A DNA stretch of 64,000 nucleotides, from the NCBI GenBank assembly GCA_015179125.1, contig WHVA01000334.1, forward strand, positions 62,001-126,000. Direction: 5' to 3'. Below, piece after piece: positions 11,639 through 21,107 of the stretch. This stretch comes from Gautieria morchelliformis. Lineage: Eukaryota; Basidiomycota; Agaricomycetes; Gomphales; Gomphaceae. The notes below the pieces were generated by a model. The model did no database searches and had not been told where the DNA came from. It saw only the letters and a program-made list of their open reading frames with translations. Numbering within the stretch: the stretch's first letter is position 1; each line of letters starts with the position of its first letter. The translations under genes were made by a program, and so were the position numbers.

Positions 11639-12352
11639 CCAACCACCAAAGGGAGGTCCACCAGGGGGTCCAGGAGGCCCACCAGGAGGTCCAGGAGGTC
11701 CAGGGGGTCCACCAGGAGGTCCAGGAGGCGAAAAAGGAGGAGTGTGATGAGAAGAAGGTGATGCAGGAGGCAAAAATACACTAGGATGGGTAGAGTGCTG
11801 AGAACCTGCATGTACTGATAAGGGTGATGGGGGTACAGATGGTTGAACTGCAATTGTAGGTGGTGGCGCAAAGGCACCATAGAAGTGAAGGGGTGGCTGG
11901 CTACCACCAGACTGTAAACGACGCAGATCCCGAAGAGGGGCTGATGCAGATCGCCGTTCATCTGTAGGATTTGATTGAAGGTTAGGGATATGTGGTGGCA
12001 TCTGTTGCATGAAGGGTGAGACTGATGGAGGTGGATGAGGTGGCTGAATGGGAAGAATAGGTTGAGGGTGATGAAGTGGCTCTGGATGAAGCTGTTCACG
12101 AAACTCTTGGAGTTGACGATCTTGTCGCCAAATTTGATCTCGAAGAGAGACCAGTTGATCTGCAAGGCGATGCTGAAGATCAAGCAATTCTGAAATAGGA
12201 GGAAGTTCAGTGGGCTGTGTAGAAAATGAGCCAGGGGAGTTATGCAAAGGCTGGGGATTTGATGGTCCAGGAGTGGCATTCCACATAGTCACTGCAGTGG
12301 TTCCTGGCCTAGGAGTGGGTTGCTTTGACTGAGTATTGTAGGGGCGATCCAT
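11639..12352 (-). pseudogene. Gypsy A gag, N-terminal half
   Basis: The frame opens with ATG at 12352 (MDRPYNTQSKQPTPRPG). It contains a helix-rich stretch (SELLDLQHRLADQLVSLRDQ, about residues 55-75), then long Pro/His/Gly-rich sequence ending in a run of GPPGGPPGPPG units. Without element H it would continue at 9133 into PPYGGPPPPGPPP. The Gly-Pro-Pro collagen-like tract lies directly at the H insertion site. There is 62 bp of leader between this ATG and the 5' LTR. Confidence 0.75.
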
Positions 12353-13508
12353 GGATGCAGAAGTATGAGTATACAGTAGAGATGTAACCAACGTACAGGT
12401 TAGTTTGGTTATTCTGTCAGAACCGTCCACACCAGGCGTAAGATCCCAATGTTGAAGACCCTGCACTAAAAAGGGGTGCCTGTTCTGGTTGGTTGAAAGA
12501 GATAAGAAGAAGGACAAGTCTGAAGTAGACAAGCCTCGAAGTAAGAGATTGAGAGAAGAGAGACGATAGAGTGAGCAAGGTATCCTCAAGTGCTTAAGGG
12601 CACAGGAGACGGTGGAACGTATATGATAACCAAACTAGAGAAATACATGGAGTAAGCTCTGGTATTTATCTACTTTGGAAAAGGGGGATGAGTCAGAAGA
12701 GAATAGGAGGGATGAGTCACCGTGAGTCAGAATGAGTCAGAGTGAGTCAGAGTGAGTCAGGTGAGTATGAGAAGGAGTCAGAACAACAAGAGGGATGAGT
12801 CACAATGAGTCAGAATGAGTCAGAACGAGTCAGAGTGAGTCAGGTGAGTCATGAAGAGGCGTCAGGACAATAAAGCTGATATGGTACACAATAGGGGAAC
12901 TGAGTCATGATGAGTCAATGAAAACAAGAAGAGTGAGTCATGAGGGATACTGGTAAATCAAGAGTGACTCATGGAGACAATAATGAGTCGTCCTAACCCC
13001 TGAGCCAACCAACAATCCGGAACCACACATCTCTGCTCCAGACACACAGCCTCTGAGGCAATGCTTGACTTTCCAAGTCAATCAAAGGGGGTGGTGTAGG
13101 GTTAGGTGGTTGAGAGGGTTGGAAATGATCAAAACAATATGGGTCATAGCTGGTGCTAACCCCGCTTTCCAATATCTGAATCTCTACACTTCTCTTGCCC
13201 TCATGCACAAAGGGAATATAGTGCATAGGCATGTCAACTCGTCCTGAAGAAGGGTCGAAGAAGAGTTCATGGGGATCAAGGCTTCCCCAATCCATGCTGT
13301 CGGCACTCATCCTGCCAGATCGTCGCCTGGTGTGGACCGGTGATGGTGCCCGAATGCTTGGCAACATCTGCATAGGGAATGATGGCCTAGGCGCACGTGT
13401 GGGAGTGGCAGTGAAGCACATGGCACTGGAGGTGATGGCTCAACTTGGGGTATGAAGATGTGATGGCAGTGGTCTGATGAGACGATTGGGGGAAAAGATT
13501 CCGTGTAA

Positions 13509-14309
13509 GTGTTATTAAATCAACTTGATACAGAAGGAGCAATTATCTTATCTTGTACCACAGATGGTTTTATAACTAACAAATCAGGTTTAGATAAATT
13601 TCCTTATACAGAACAAATATTTACTAAAGTTTTTATGGATGCTAGAACAAAATTAGATTCGCCTAGAGAAATTTTAGAATTGAAATTTAATGATAAAAAG
13701 GGTATTTATACATGGACAACTCGAGGACAGTTGGGTGAAGACTCTAGAATACGAGCTATGACGGGATACTCCCCTGGAGGGAAAGATATTCAGGAAATTC
13801 GTCATATGGTGAAATATGGATTTAAAAACTTTAACCGTAATATCCCTTTCATACAAAGATCTTTAGATTCAGGGACAGATATTTATAAAAAGGGGGGTCC
13901 TGTTTCCATGGTTTATAAAGAAAAAGACTTTAATCTGATTTTTGATAATAGAAGAATTCTTATCGCAGATGAAGATAAAGTTAAAAACTTTGATTTCTCA
14001 AAAGATGTTCTGTATTCAAACCCCCATACTAATATCGATGAGTGTAGAAGTTATAGGAGTTTATCACGGTTATCCGGTAATAAATATCTTAAAGAATCAA
14101 TTATCGTTAAGTTTCCTGAAGGTGATTCTTATCTCAGTTTAGCAGTTAGAATGTTTTTAAGAGCATATAAACAATCCCCTGAACTTTACGGTCTAGATTT
14201 TAATACACTTAAAAAAGATAAAGTATCTAGAATTGAGCTTCAAAAATTGATTAAAGAGGCATCACAAGGTAAAATTATAGTGACTACTAATTATATATCA
14301 CAAATTTAA
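13509..14309 (+). CDS. Putative family-B DNA polymerase, C-terminal fragment (linear-plasmid/organellar type)
   Basis: A 266-codon open frame runs from the left junction to TAA at 14307-14309 and is clearly the tail of a longer protein. Its only start-like codon at the edge is GTG, half contributed by LTR sequence. Near the N-terminus is GAIILSCTTDGFITN, which sits and reads like polymerase-B motif C (hydrophobic strand, x-T-D-x). About 40 residues later comes LELKFNDKKGIYTW, like the palm K-x-Y strand after motif C. The first Asp of the usual DTDS is Thr here. I know such variant motifs only loosely, so the family call is a judgement. Codons overwhelmingly end in A or T; the single Trp is TGG, so the genetic code is not diagnosed. 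Alternative: another viral or plasmid protein. Confidence 0.5.
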   Translation: MLLNQLDTEGAIILSCTTDGFITNKSGLDKFPYTEQIFTKVFMDARTKLDSPREILELKFNDKKGIYTWTTRGQLGEDSRIRAMTGYSPGGKDIQEIRHMVKYGFKNFNRNIPFIQRSLDSGTDIYKKGGPVSMVYKEKDFNLIFDNRRILIADEDKVKNFDFSKDVLYSNPHTNIDECRSYRSLSRLSGNKYLKESIIVKFPEGDSYLSLAVRMFLRAYKQSPELYGLDFNTLKKDKVSRIELQKLIKEASQGKIIVTTNYISQI

Positions 14310-14378
14310 GTTTAAGAAATTAAACAATAAAATTACTTTAAATTTATAAAAGAGATTTAAAAAATAGTATAAAATATA
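13510..14378. other. Captured A/T-rich DNA fragment inside gypsy A LTR
   Basis: Compared with the intact LTR (5961-5985), sequence is shared up to 'gtgtaag' and resumes at 'ctcagtgcag'. The 869 bp between them is foreign, and two bases (CG) of the target are missing. There is no target duplication and no terminal repeat. The A/T-dominated composition and A/T-ending codons contrast sharply with all neighbours. These are features of end-joining capture of organellar or plasmid DNA, not of transposition. Confidence 0.85.
14310..14378 (+). other. A/T-rich 3' flank of captured fragment
   Basis: Seventy bases of nearly pure A/T follow the polymerase stop up to the junction. They could be the 3' untranslated or terminal region of a linear plasmid. 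No inverted repeat can be demonstrated because the other end is absent. Confidence 0.5.
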
Positions 14379-15656
14379 CTCAGTGCAGTTGGTGAAATAA
14401 ACCGGTTCATGACATCCACCTCGACCTCTCCTCCCCTATGTCACCTCTGTTCGCCCTTCCTTGCATTTCGCTGAACGGCTATTCGCTGCTCGCATCATTC
14501 GCCAGCAGGCACACCATCAAATACGATCAATACCATTCACCTGGCATGATGGTTCATCATTAACCCCATCGTCTTCTTAATCCAACCCCATTGGGTGTTC
14601 GTATGGTCAAAGTGTGTTCGCAGGGCATCTCTTCCATAGGTCGTACGGAATCAACCCAGTAGACCAAGAGTCCATGCAGGGTAGCATGTATGTGGGTCCC
14701 AAGACATGGTTTTGTCCATAAGTGCCTTCGCCACCTTTACTCTCTGTCGTTTCATGTTCCCCCTCTTTTCACATTCTATTGTATGTTTATTTCATCTATG
14801 CTGTATCATGACTGCGCACCCCTATCCAACCCTGACTTGTGACAGCCTCTTTCCTATTCGCTGATACCTTACGAGCATTCGATATAAGTAGTTTACATTC
14901 GCATATATATTCCCCAGTTCAATTATCATACGTCATTCATCTTGTGCAGCTTTGACCTCGCCATGGTCATCATCTTAAGCCTTCTCTTGGAGATTCCCAT
15001 CTTCGACTAGCAAAGGACTTAGGCATCACTGGTGAGTTCTCATACTTCATCTTCGTTACCTTAGCCTTCGAACCATTTTCTGGGCTGTTGGCGAAGGGCT
15101 CCGAAGGAGCGCCTTCGCCAGCGAAGGGATTGTCGAGACTTAGACAGCCCTTCCATGAGACCTTGCATGTTACATCGTCAAGAGTCACGGGCTATTTCAC
15201 TACGACTGTAGATAGGGTGAGCCCCGTTTAGGCAAACCCTCTTACCTTGTGAACATCCACTGGTTCACCTATTCGCCGAACGGCATACTTATTCGCACAA
15301 GTTATTCGGGCATTCACTGTGTTCACTAATACACGATATTAACACCTGAAAACCAATCTTGACAGAGAGCTTAGTGTATGAGGAGCTAAGTAGATATCTG
15401 AACTGAGGGACTAGTATACAGGATGGGGGGTTTATATAGTAAAGTAGGACTCAGGGTCAGGGGCATTGATGACCGGAACTAGTGGACAAGGGGAACAAAG
15501 GGACAAACATACAGGGAACTAGCTAAGAACAGGAATCAGGGGTGATGAACAATTATAAGGGGAAACTGAGGAAAGTTGAGTGAACCCGAGGTTTCCCGAG
15601 CAGGTGCCAAAGCTGAGGCTTCAGAACTGGACTCAGGAATGGATCATAACAATGGC

Positions 15657-15711
15657 TAGTTGATATTAACAGAAGACCAAGCTCTTATGATTTCTCTCAC
15701 CCCTTTCAGAG
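15657..15711 (-). pseudogene. prpF-like gene 3' scrap (copy 1)
   Basis: On the minus strand it reads VREIIRAWSSVNIN then stop, matching the last codons of the prpF-like gene at 21052 onward (VREIIRGWSFVNIN). It marks where the duplicated host segment resumes after the nested elements. It breaks at 15711 into gypsy D sequence. Confidence 0.7.
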
Positions 15712-16710
15712 GTGGTGGATGAGCCTTCTGACCTGGAATTGGATCCTCCAGCACTGGAAGCAACTTCACCATATTGAAGATGTGGTGGAGGTGGGACATG
15801 GATGTCAGAAGTCAGAGCTGGTACATGTTCCATCTGACCCTCTGCATCACCATGGAAGGGCTACTTGGGCACCAGAACTGGGCATTAGTGTAAGGACCCG
15901 GCCAAAGGCCGGTTACTTACTGGTACAACCCTTCTTCCGAGCCCAAGCCTTGTGATACTCGTGCCTGAGTACTTGTGATTCTAAGCCTGCGCCCGAGCCC
16001 AAGCCCGAGCTCATATCTGACCTTGATCCCATGCCCGAATCCCCTTAGTTACTGATCCTGTTCCATCACGCATCATTCGTATATTGACCTCGCCCTGATT
16101 CCCCCACATATGCCCACCCCTGACCCTTACCCTCACTCGTATATAAAAACCCCTGTATGCATTCCTATTCCTCAGTCTGAAAATCAACTATCGTACCTCT
16201 TGATCCTTAGTTTCTAAGCCTTCGCCTCTTAAGCCAAACCTCACCTCATATTCGTTTACCTCCGAAGTTGGGACTCGTGCGTAGGGTCGGTGCACCACAT
16301 AAGCTGAAGCCAAGTCCCTCTCCGACCTCCCTATCAGAACCTTGCTCCGTAACCTCGGACCTTACCTTGGTTTTCACCCCCGAGCTCGGTCAACCTTACG
16401 AAGGATCGTATTGTAACAATTAGTTGTAGTACCATGCCATGTCTTCCTTGACCTTCAAGGGTAGATTTGGCTTCAGCGAGGGTTGAGTCCACGCGGTTTT
16501 GGAACTCATTGACCATCTTGAGCCAGGACTCCACCTGGTGTGGCTCAAAGCCCACCCATGGGTTTCCTATGGAGTCAAGCATAAAGGGAGTTGGCTGTGT
16601 GTGGTGGAATGCACATGGTTAATGTACTGGAATTCCACCAGTGGAAGTAGCTCATCCCAGTTGTCCTGCCTCTCATTGGCAAAGAGGTGGAGATACTGCT
16701 CTAGCTCCTG
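15712..16710 (-). pseudogene. Decayed gypsy D pol fragment (integrase end to chromodomain side)
   Basis: Both parts (15712-15888 and 16419-16710) are diverged copies of 32158-32708 of gypsy D, read on the minus strand, split by a solo LTR. The right part includes the integrase-tail segment PWVGFEPHQVESWLKMVNEFQNRVDSTLAEAKS. Compared with D, most CpG dinucleotides have become TpG or CpA. No LTR of its own is attached. Confidence 0.8.
15889..16418 (+). mobile_element. Solo LTR, family C
   Basis: A 530-bp TGTAAGGACC...ATTGTAACA element with perfect ATTAG duplication (15884-15888 and 16419-16423). It holds a TATAAAAACCCC box near 16142. It interrupts the decayed gypsy D fragment, so it is the younger of the two. 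Confidence 0.85.
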
Positions 16711-16802
16711 GTCCCGTGTGGGTCATGCTCCTGCCATGCCACCACCTTGTCGCATGCAAGGAGTGTGCGGTGAACATGGTGGAGTTTGGTGCGGGAGGAT
16801 AG

Positions 16803-17270
16803 TTGGTGCATGGGGATGAGGCAGGTGCCAGCCGGGGGGGATACGAATGCGAATGTTGCGGGCGCCACAACGGCGGAGGCACCGGGAGAAGGCAGTGGTG
16901 CGAGGGTGAGCCCGCTCCGGCTCCCGCACCGGTGACCCCGCAAGTACCGTGCACCATCAACCCACACCGCAAACGAAAAGCCAAAGGTTGGTTCTGTCCC
17001 GTGTGTCGACAGCCGTATACCTCGCTCCTGCGTATTTCGACAACCGCGCCTAGCGTGAAGGCAAAGGTCGTGGGAGAGGGGGATGGGGAGGGTGATGAAG
17101 ATGCTGTGCAGGTGAGCACGACCCCTGGCGTGGGTGCACCTGGGCAGCAAGCGGCGGGAGCAGAAACGCAGACACAGCGCCCCGGGTTCTTGCGTGCTAT
17201 CTCAAATGCGGCGGCCCGCGTTACTGGATCGGACAACAGCAATGTAAGGGGAAATGCAGTTTCGGCCTAG
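16803..17270 (+). CDS. Hypothetical ORF with CPVC motif
   Basis: A 155-aa frame contains YECECCGRH near the start and WFCPVCRQPYTSLLRI in the middle (about residues 63-78), two CXXC pairs that could form one half-treble zinc site. The C-terminus is rich in Gly, Gln and Ala. CPVCRQPYT resembles a RING/zinc-ribbon-like finger, but the rest of a RING pattern is absent. The upstream part runs into decayed transposon, so this may be the last exon of a truncated host gene. Function unknown. Confidence 0.35.
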   Translation: MVHGDEAGASRGGYECECCGRHNGGGTGRRQWCEGEPAPAPAPVTPQVPCTINPHRKRKAKGWFCPVCRQPYTSLLRISTTAPSVKAKVVGEGDGEGDEDAVQVSTTPGVGAPGQQAAGAETQTQRPGFLRAISNAAARVTGSDNSNVRGNAVSA

Positions 17271-17739
17271 GACTGGCCACCTGTCCTCTCTCGTATTTCC
17301 TCCCTCTTATATCTTGTGCCCTTTCCCCCGTTCTCTCTTCTCTTCGTTCTTCCCCTTACCCACACATACTCAGCTGGGTACTGGAACGAGTAGTACTCCA
17401 TCATGATGTTTATTCCTTTGGTGATTGTGGTTGTTAGGTAGTCAGTCATATATGCATAACGATTGGATGTTTGTGACGATCTACTTGAGTCCCAGTGCGA
17501 ACGAAGTTGGAAGCTACGTAGACTTGGCATTTGATTCAATTGATGCAGATGAAAGTCAATCATCATGATGCAAAGAGAGAGTGTGTTGTAATGCTCGAAG
17601 CGCTAAGCCCTATGGTGCATATAATACAGTAGCTAGCCTGTTATAACAGAAGGCAAACGAAGTAAGAGGGCGACGTCGGAGTGGCCCACAGATGCATTTG
17701 ACCCCGTGGTGGGGCGGGACACCGTTATAAACCTGTCGC
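17271..17739. other. Intergenic, no gene recognised
   Basis: I see only a pyrimidine-rich stretch (17280-17350) and ordinary sequence. The antisense 99-aa frame at 17267-17566 has no recognisable motif. Confidence 0.4.
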
Positions 17740-18299
17740 CAGTGTTGGCCCCTAAGGGTAAGCCTTAAATGGTCCTACCCTTAATTAAGGCCGTAACGTT
17801 ACGGCTTAACTGGCGGGCAGGAGATGGTAACCCTTAATTAACCCTTAACTCATATATTCTATTTTTCATGATTTTCCAGCCCAGCAGTTGGAGGAGAGGG
17901 ATGCAGAACTTCAGTCTAGCAACCGGCGCCGCACCACCAAGTGAAAATCTATTACACTCGAAAATCTGTTCGGTGGCACCAAGCACAAGCCTGCACGCCC
18001 TTCGAGAATCATTGAAGAGGAGGAGGAGGAAGCCCTGGTTCAGGCTATGGCTGAAGCAGCAGAAGATGAGGTGCCAGATGATGGTGCCATTGAGATTGGA
18101 TCAGATGAAGAGTACCAATGGATACTCTAAGTACTAGGTGAATATATTTCTGAGAATTACAACCAATATTAAATATTCAAGTTATATTACATATTCATGT
18201 TAATGCCCTTAACTCAACACCCTTAATTAAGCCTTAATCCTTAACCTACCCCTTAACATGCACCAGTGCCCTTAATTAAGGCCTTAGGTGCCAACACTG
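17740..18299 (+). mobile_element. Remnant DNA transposon with hAT-like ends
   Basis: Imperfect terminal inverted repeats: CAGTGTTGGCCCCTAAGG at the left against the complement of CCTTAGGTGCCAACACTG at the right. Both subterminal zones carry repeated (C)CCTTAATTAAGG blocks, and a perfect 16-bp palindrome GCCGTAACGTTACGGC lies near 17791. An internal frame (17880-18130) encodes a C-terminal, Glu-rich transposase-like tail with one in-frame TGA where Trp is likely. CAGTG termini and TTAA-rich subterminal repeats suggest the hAT superfamily. A clean 8-bp TSD is not present: 'ctgtcgc' occurs at the left border but only 15 bp beyond the right border. Confidence 0.6.
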
Positions 18300-18874
18300 C
18301 AGGCTGAGGCTGAGGCTGTCGCGCTCTTAGAAGATGGTTGCATCTCCGATCCACCCAGCGGTCAAAGCTCCCCGTATATCCAGGGATGTACAGCCCACAC
18401 ATTAAACTCACGAGGCACTTAGCGTGCCGACCTCCCGAGGGCAGCGAGGCCGAGTCGGGTCAGTGATCTTCGTGCGCCTGACAGACGCGATAAAACCTCA
18501 ACAGTACCTTTTTTTTTTCCTTTTTTTTACTTTATTTTATGTGTTATGTGTTAATATGTTATGTGTTATGTTTTATGTTTTATGTTTTATGTTTTATGTC
18601 TATGTTAATTCCTACCCCACGCCATCCGACTTGGAGAAAATATCTCGTCGAAGTCCCGAAGTACTATCCTGGCGCTAATAGCTATTTTTGCCTATCGCTC
18701 GAAAAGGAAATCCCTTGTTACATCACCGCTCGCTGCTCCCGCGACATCATCCTATCTCCAGTGCATGCCACCTGCGGGTGCATTTGCCAGAGGTTCGTCT
18801 TCCTGTTCGGCGCACTCCTGCGGCTTGCCCTTCAGGCCTCAGGTAGTGACTAGAACTGCGTTCCCACAACTTTC
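18300..18874. other. Spacer with low-complexity T/A tract
   Basis: Bases 18509-18605 consist of T-runs followed by repeats of 'ttttatg/tgttatg'. The remainder includes an 80-codon open frame without recognisable motif. Confidence 0.4.
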
Positions 18875-18912
18875 AAACATTTACAACACAAGGAAATCCT
18901 TGTGTTAAATGT
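18875..18912. repeat. Short near-perfect inverted repeat
   Basis: Arms 'acattt.aacacaagga' and 'tccttgtgttaaatgt' face each other with almost no loop, about 250 bp upstream of the membrane-protein gene start. It could be a hairpin terminator, a factor-binding dyad or a miniature-element scar. Confidence 0.5.
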
Positions 18913-19124
18913 ATGCAGTGGTGGCAGTAGGACTACATGGTGCAGGCGGGCGCCTCGCCCTCTCCTTTTGCGGCCGAGGTACAAGTGATCGGGATCGAGG
19001 CGTGGTGGCCTCGCCCTCTCGTTCGATCCCATTTTGCGGCATCCATAGATAGTAACCATAGCCTCATCATGCAGCTTATATGCATTAGAATTGCATCGCC
19101 AGCTGAAGTATACACTCGGCCCTC

Positions 19125-20462
19125 ATGTCGACGCCGACGCCGTCACGGTGGCTGGAGATTACCGTCTTGGTCCTCAATGCCACAGGTTGCGCACTCCTTT
19201 GTGTCCTCGTCGTCTCCATTTCACTATCCCAATCACTCCACCGACGCGATCCTGTCGTCAGTAACTTCCTGTATGCGTGGATCCTGGTGTCCGCACTAGC
19301 CAGCTTCGAGTAAGTTCAAGTTGCCAGAGTGCTTGTGCTCGACCGATGACAACGTCCTTTAGTCAACTAGCTGTTCTTGCCGGAAAGGACATCGGAGACG
19401 TGACTGAGGTTCGAGAATCGGTGTTCGGCCTTATGTATGTCCCGAACGGTCGCTATCTGTTCCTTTCCATAGTAACATGCCCCATGGGTTACAGCTCCAT
19501 GGTCTCCACACTAAACCTTTCCATTCATGTACGTTCCCATCTGTCGGATCTCCTTGCAGATCCTTCACCGGTCATTCCAGCTGTGGTATATTATGCGCTC
19601 GGCGTTCCACCAAAGCTCAGCAAGAGCAATAAAACTACGCACGCTTGGGGTAAGAAGGTGCTGAATGAATCATGTCGCGGATAGCTATTGATGATTCTTT
19701 ATTGCGAAGCTTGTGATCACCCCTTACATTTGTGGTCTCGTTCCTCTGGTACGTATATGCCAGTTTCAGCCTTTGTTATGCAAAACCGACAGGCTCGTCA
19801 GTACATGTTGCATTCAGATGACGTCGGAAACTTTCTTTTCGTGGGGATTGTTCTTATTATTACAATACTCACTCCTGCCGCCGATGGTATGTATCACCAA
19901 ACGTGCTGAAACTTGTCATCTTATGCAACCTTTCACAGCCGTTTTGTTGTTTTATTATTGGCGGTGGTATCGTAAAACCAGAGAGGCCATCCCTGGAGTC
20001 ATCTCATTTTCGTTTTTCGCCAGGCTATTGGCATTTAGTCTATATCAGCTCCCTTACACTAGGTAAATTGTCTTCAACTCTCATCCCTTTCAGCTGAATA
20101 TCTTCCTAGTTTGTTATGGCTAAGTTCATCATTCGTTGGGGCATATGAAACATTCAAGATATTTCAAAACCTATGTGAGCATGTGCTGTTTCGATGCGTT
20201 TTATAATACACTTAGTGTTTTGTTGTTCCAAAGTCCCGCTACCTGCTTTCTGTGTTGTGGGTCTTCACAGCGTGAGCATTGTTGCAGTGCACCACAGATC
20301 ACCGGCGATGACCGGTTGGTTGTCTAGGACATTTTACAGTTATGGTTCCCCTGCTTGTGGAAGACGAGGCGCATGCAGGAAGATATAATTATGGAGTCTT
20401 TGAATAATGCTCCTCAGGCTTCCGAGGATAAGGAAGGCTTATTGGAAACACGTGTTGAGTAA
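19125..20462 (+). pseudogene. Multipass membrane protein gene, copy 2 (complete 5' end, probable frame break)
   Basis: Exon 1 (19125-19309) starts MSTPTPSRWLEITVLVLNA and already contains one helix (ITVLVLNATGCALLCVLVVSI) and the start of a second. The donor GTAAGTTC joins exon 2 at 19363 (QLAVLAGKDIGDVTEVRESV...YVPNGRYLFLSIVTC). After a short intron at 19650 further helices follow (CGLVPLV, FSWGLFLLLQYSLL, AVLLFYYWRWYR). One frame ends in an acidic tail, ASEDKEGLLETRVE, at 20462. Several helices and an N-terminal Arg-Trp-Leu-Glu motif suggest a seven-helix-type protein. Continuing from exon 2 appears to need a 1-nt frame correction near 19715, and the same apparent break exists in copy 1, so both may be dead. 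Function unknown. Confidence 0.5.
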
Positions 20463-21107
20463 AGGTCAATGGCTCTGATGATGTAGACAACCGCGATCTC
20501 CCCACACCTAGTAGATAGCTATCTGAGCCAGTACCTTGAAGACTGAGACAGAGCTCCCTACTGAGGTTATGACATATAATATATAACATAGTAGAGTCGA
20601 AACCTGGACCATATATAGATAGCCTGAACTCGAAGTCTCGAAGATGCATGTGTAAAGATTCGGTTCCCTGAATCCCAGTCGTGTAATTATATCTACATCC
20701 CTACCAGAAAGTCACAGGCGCGCGAAAGTGCGGAAATGCTCCGCCTGCAGTGGAGATGCATGGATGGGCGTACTCGTGCGCTTACAGGGCTTGACTATTC
20801 TCGTGAACATGTGTATTGGAAAAGCCATAATATACCAAACTGGGCATGCTGGGTTTATTGTCTAATTGTACACATTCGCTGGGGATATGGAGTGGAGTGT
20901 GTTTAGTCGACGATCACTGCTTTGGAGTTTGCTTCAGATGGATATATTTGATATGGCAGCACTGACATTACCCAATTGACAGGGCCATCCTTCCAGCTAT
21001 GTCAGGAATTAGAACCTCCCCTATGAAATGTGAAACATCATCCATGGTTAATTAGTTGATGTTAACAAAAGACCAACCTCTTATGATTTCCCTCACCTCT
21101 TTCGACA
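19394..21107. repeat. Segmental duplication, copy 2
   Basis: The uninterrupted counterpart of 1-2315 plus 15652-15711. About 290 bp (20647-20935) has no match in copy 1, where LTR fragments sit instead. The copy carries the membrane gene into the prpF-like gene's 3' end. Confidence 0.75.
20647..20935. other. Spacer between membrane gene and prpF-like gene
   Basis: I see no gene here. The sequence is of normal composition and is absent from copy 1. Confidence 0.4.

Larger units (their letters stand above)
4863..14414 (-). mobile_element. Ty3/gypsy chromovirus element 'A', full length but defective
   Basis: Two LTRs (4863-6005 and 12415-14414, the second enlarged by an 869-bp insert) flank gag and pol read on the minus strand. 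Ends are TGTCA...TGACA (left copy mutated to TGCCA). A TCCAC duplication lies at 4858-4862 and 14415-14419. A purine-rich GAGGAGGGGG tract abuts the 3' LTR, on the minus strand just right of 6005. The LTRs differ at only a handful of sites, so insertion is recent. Gag is split by element H and carries a frameshift and a stop; pol lacks RNase H and integrase. The element cannot move by itself, but its LTRs and fused pol ORF remain readable. Confidence 0.9.
12415..14414 (-). repeat. Gypsy A 5' LTR with 869-bp foreign insert
   Basis: Starts TGTCAGAACC and ends GGTTCATGACA. Excluding 13510-14378 it is 1131 bp and pairs with 4863-6005. The insert lies 36 bp from the right end of the LTR and would disrupt its start-proximal part as read on the minus strand. 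Confidence 0.85.
4531..15364 (-). mobile_element. Solo LTR, family B (reverse), split by gypsy A
   Basis: It starts TGTCATGACACG at 4531 and ends CCAATCTTGACA at 15364, with a perfect TSD GAGAG at 4526-4530 and 15365-15369. The two halves (4531-4862 and 14420-15364) are the reverse complement of the 51293-52826 LTR. Together they are ~1.28 kb, shorter than that copy because the internal ~240-bp duplication is absent. Gypsy A inserted into it later. Confidence 0.85.
2316..15651 (-). mobile_element. Solo LTR of a family C relative, split by nested insertions
   Basis: The element begins TGTTAAGAC at 2316 and ends ATCATAACA at 15651. It is flanked by a perfect 5-bp duplication ATGGC (2311-2315 and 15652-15656). 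Removing the two insertions inside it (2442-4476 and 4531-15364) leaves about 460 bp, close to the 530 bp of the family C LTR at 15889-16418. A 'tttatatag' box in reverse orientation lies near 15430, so the LTR is read on the minus strand. It landed in the 3' part of the duplicated prpF-like gene segment: host sequence stops at 2315 and resumes at 15657. Confidence 0.8.

Noticed and set aside
13509..14309. RNA-virus polymerase (mitovirus-like) origin for the captured ORF
   Set aside because: No GDD motif or other RdRp blocks; the T-T-D-G strand followed by a K-x-Y-like strand fits a DNA polymerase palm better.
17740..18320. 8-bp hAT target duplication (ctgtcgc-type)
   Set aside because: The right-hand match lies 15 bp outside the inverted repeat, so it is not a proper TSD.
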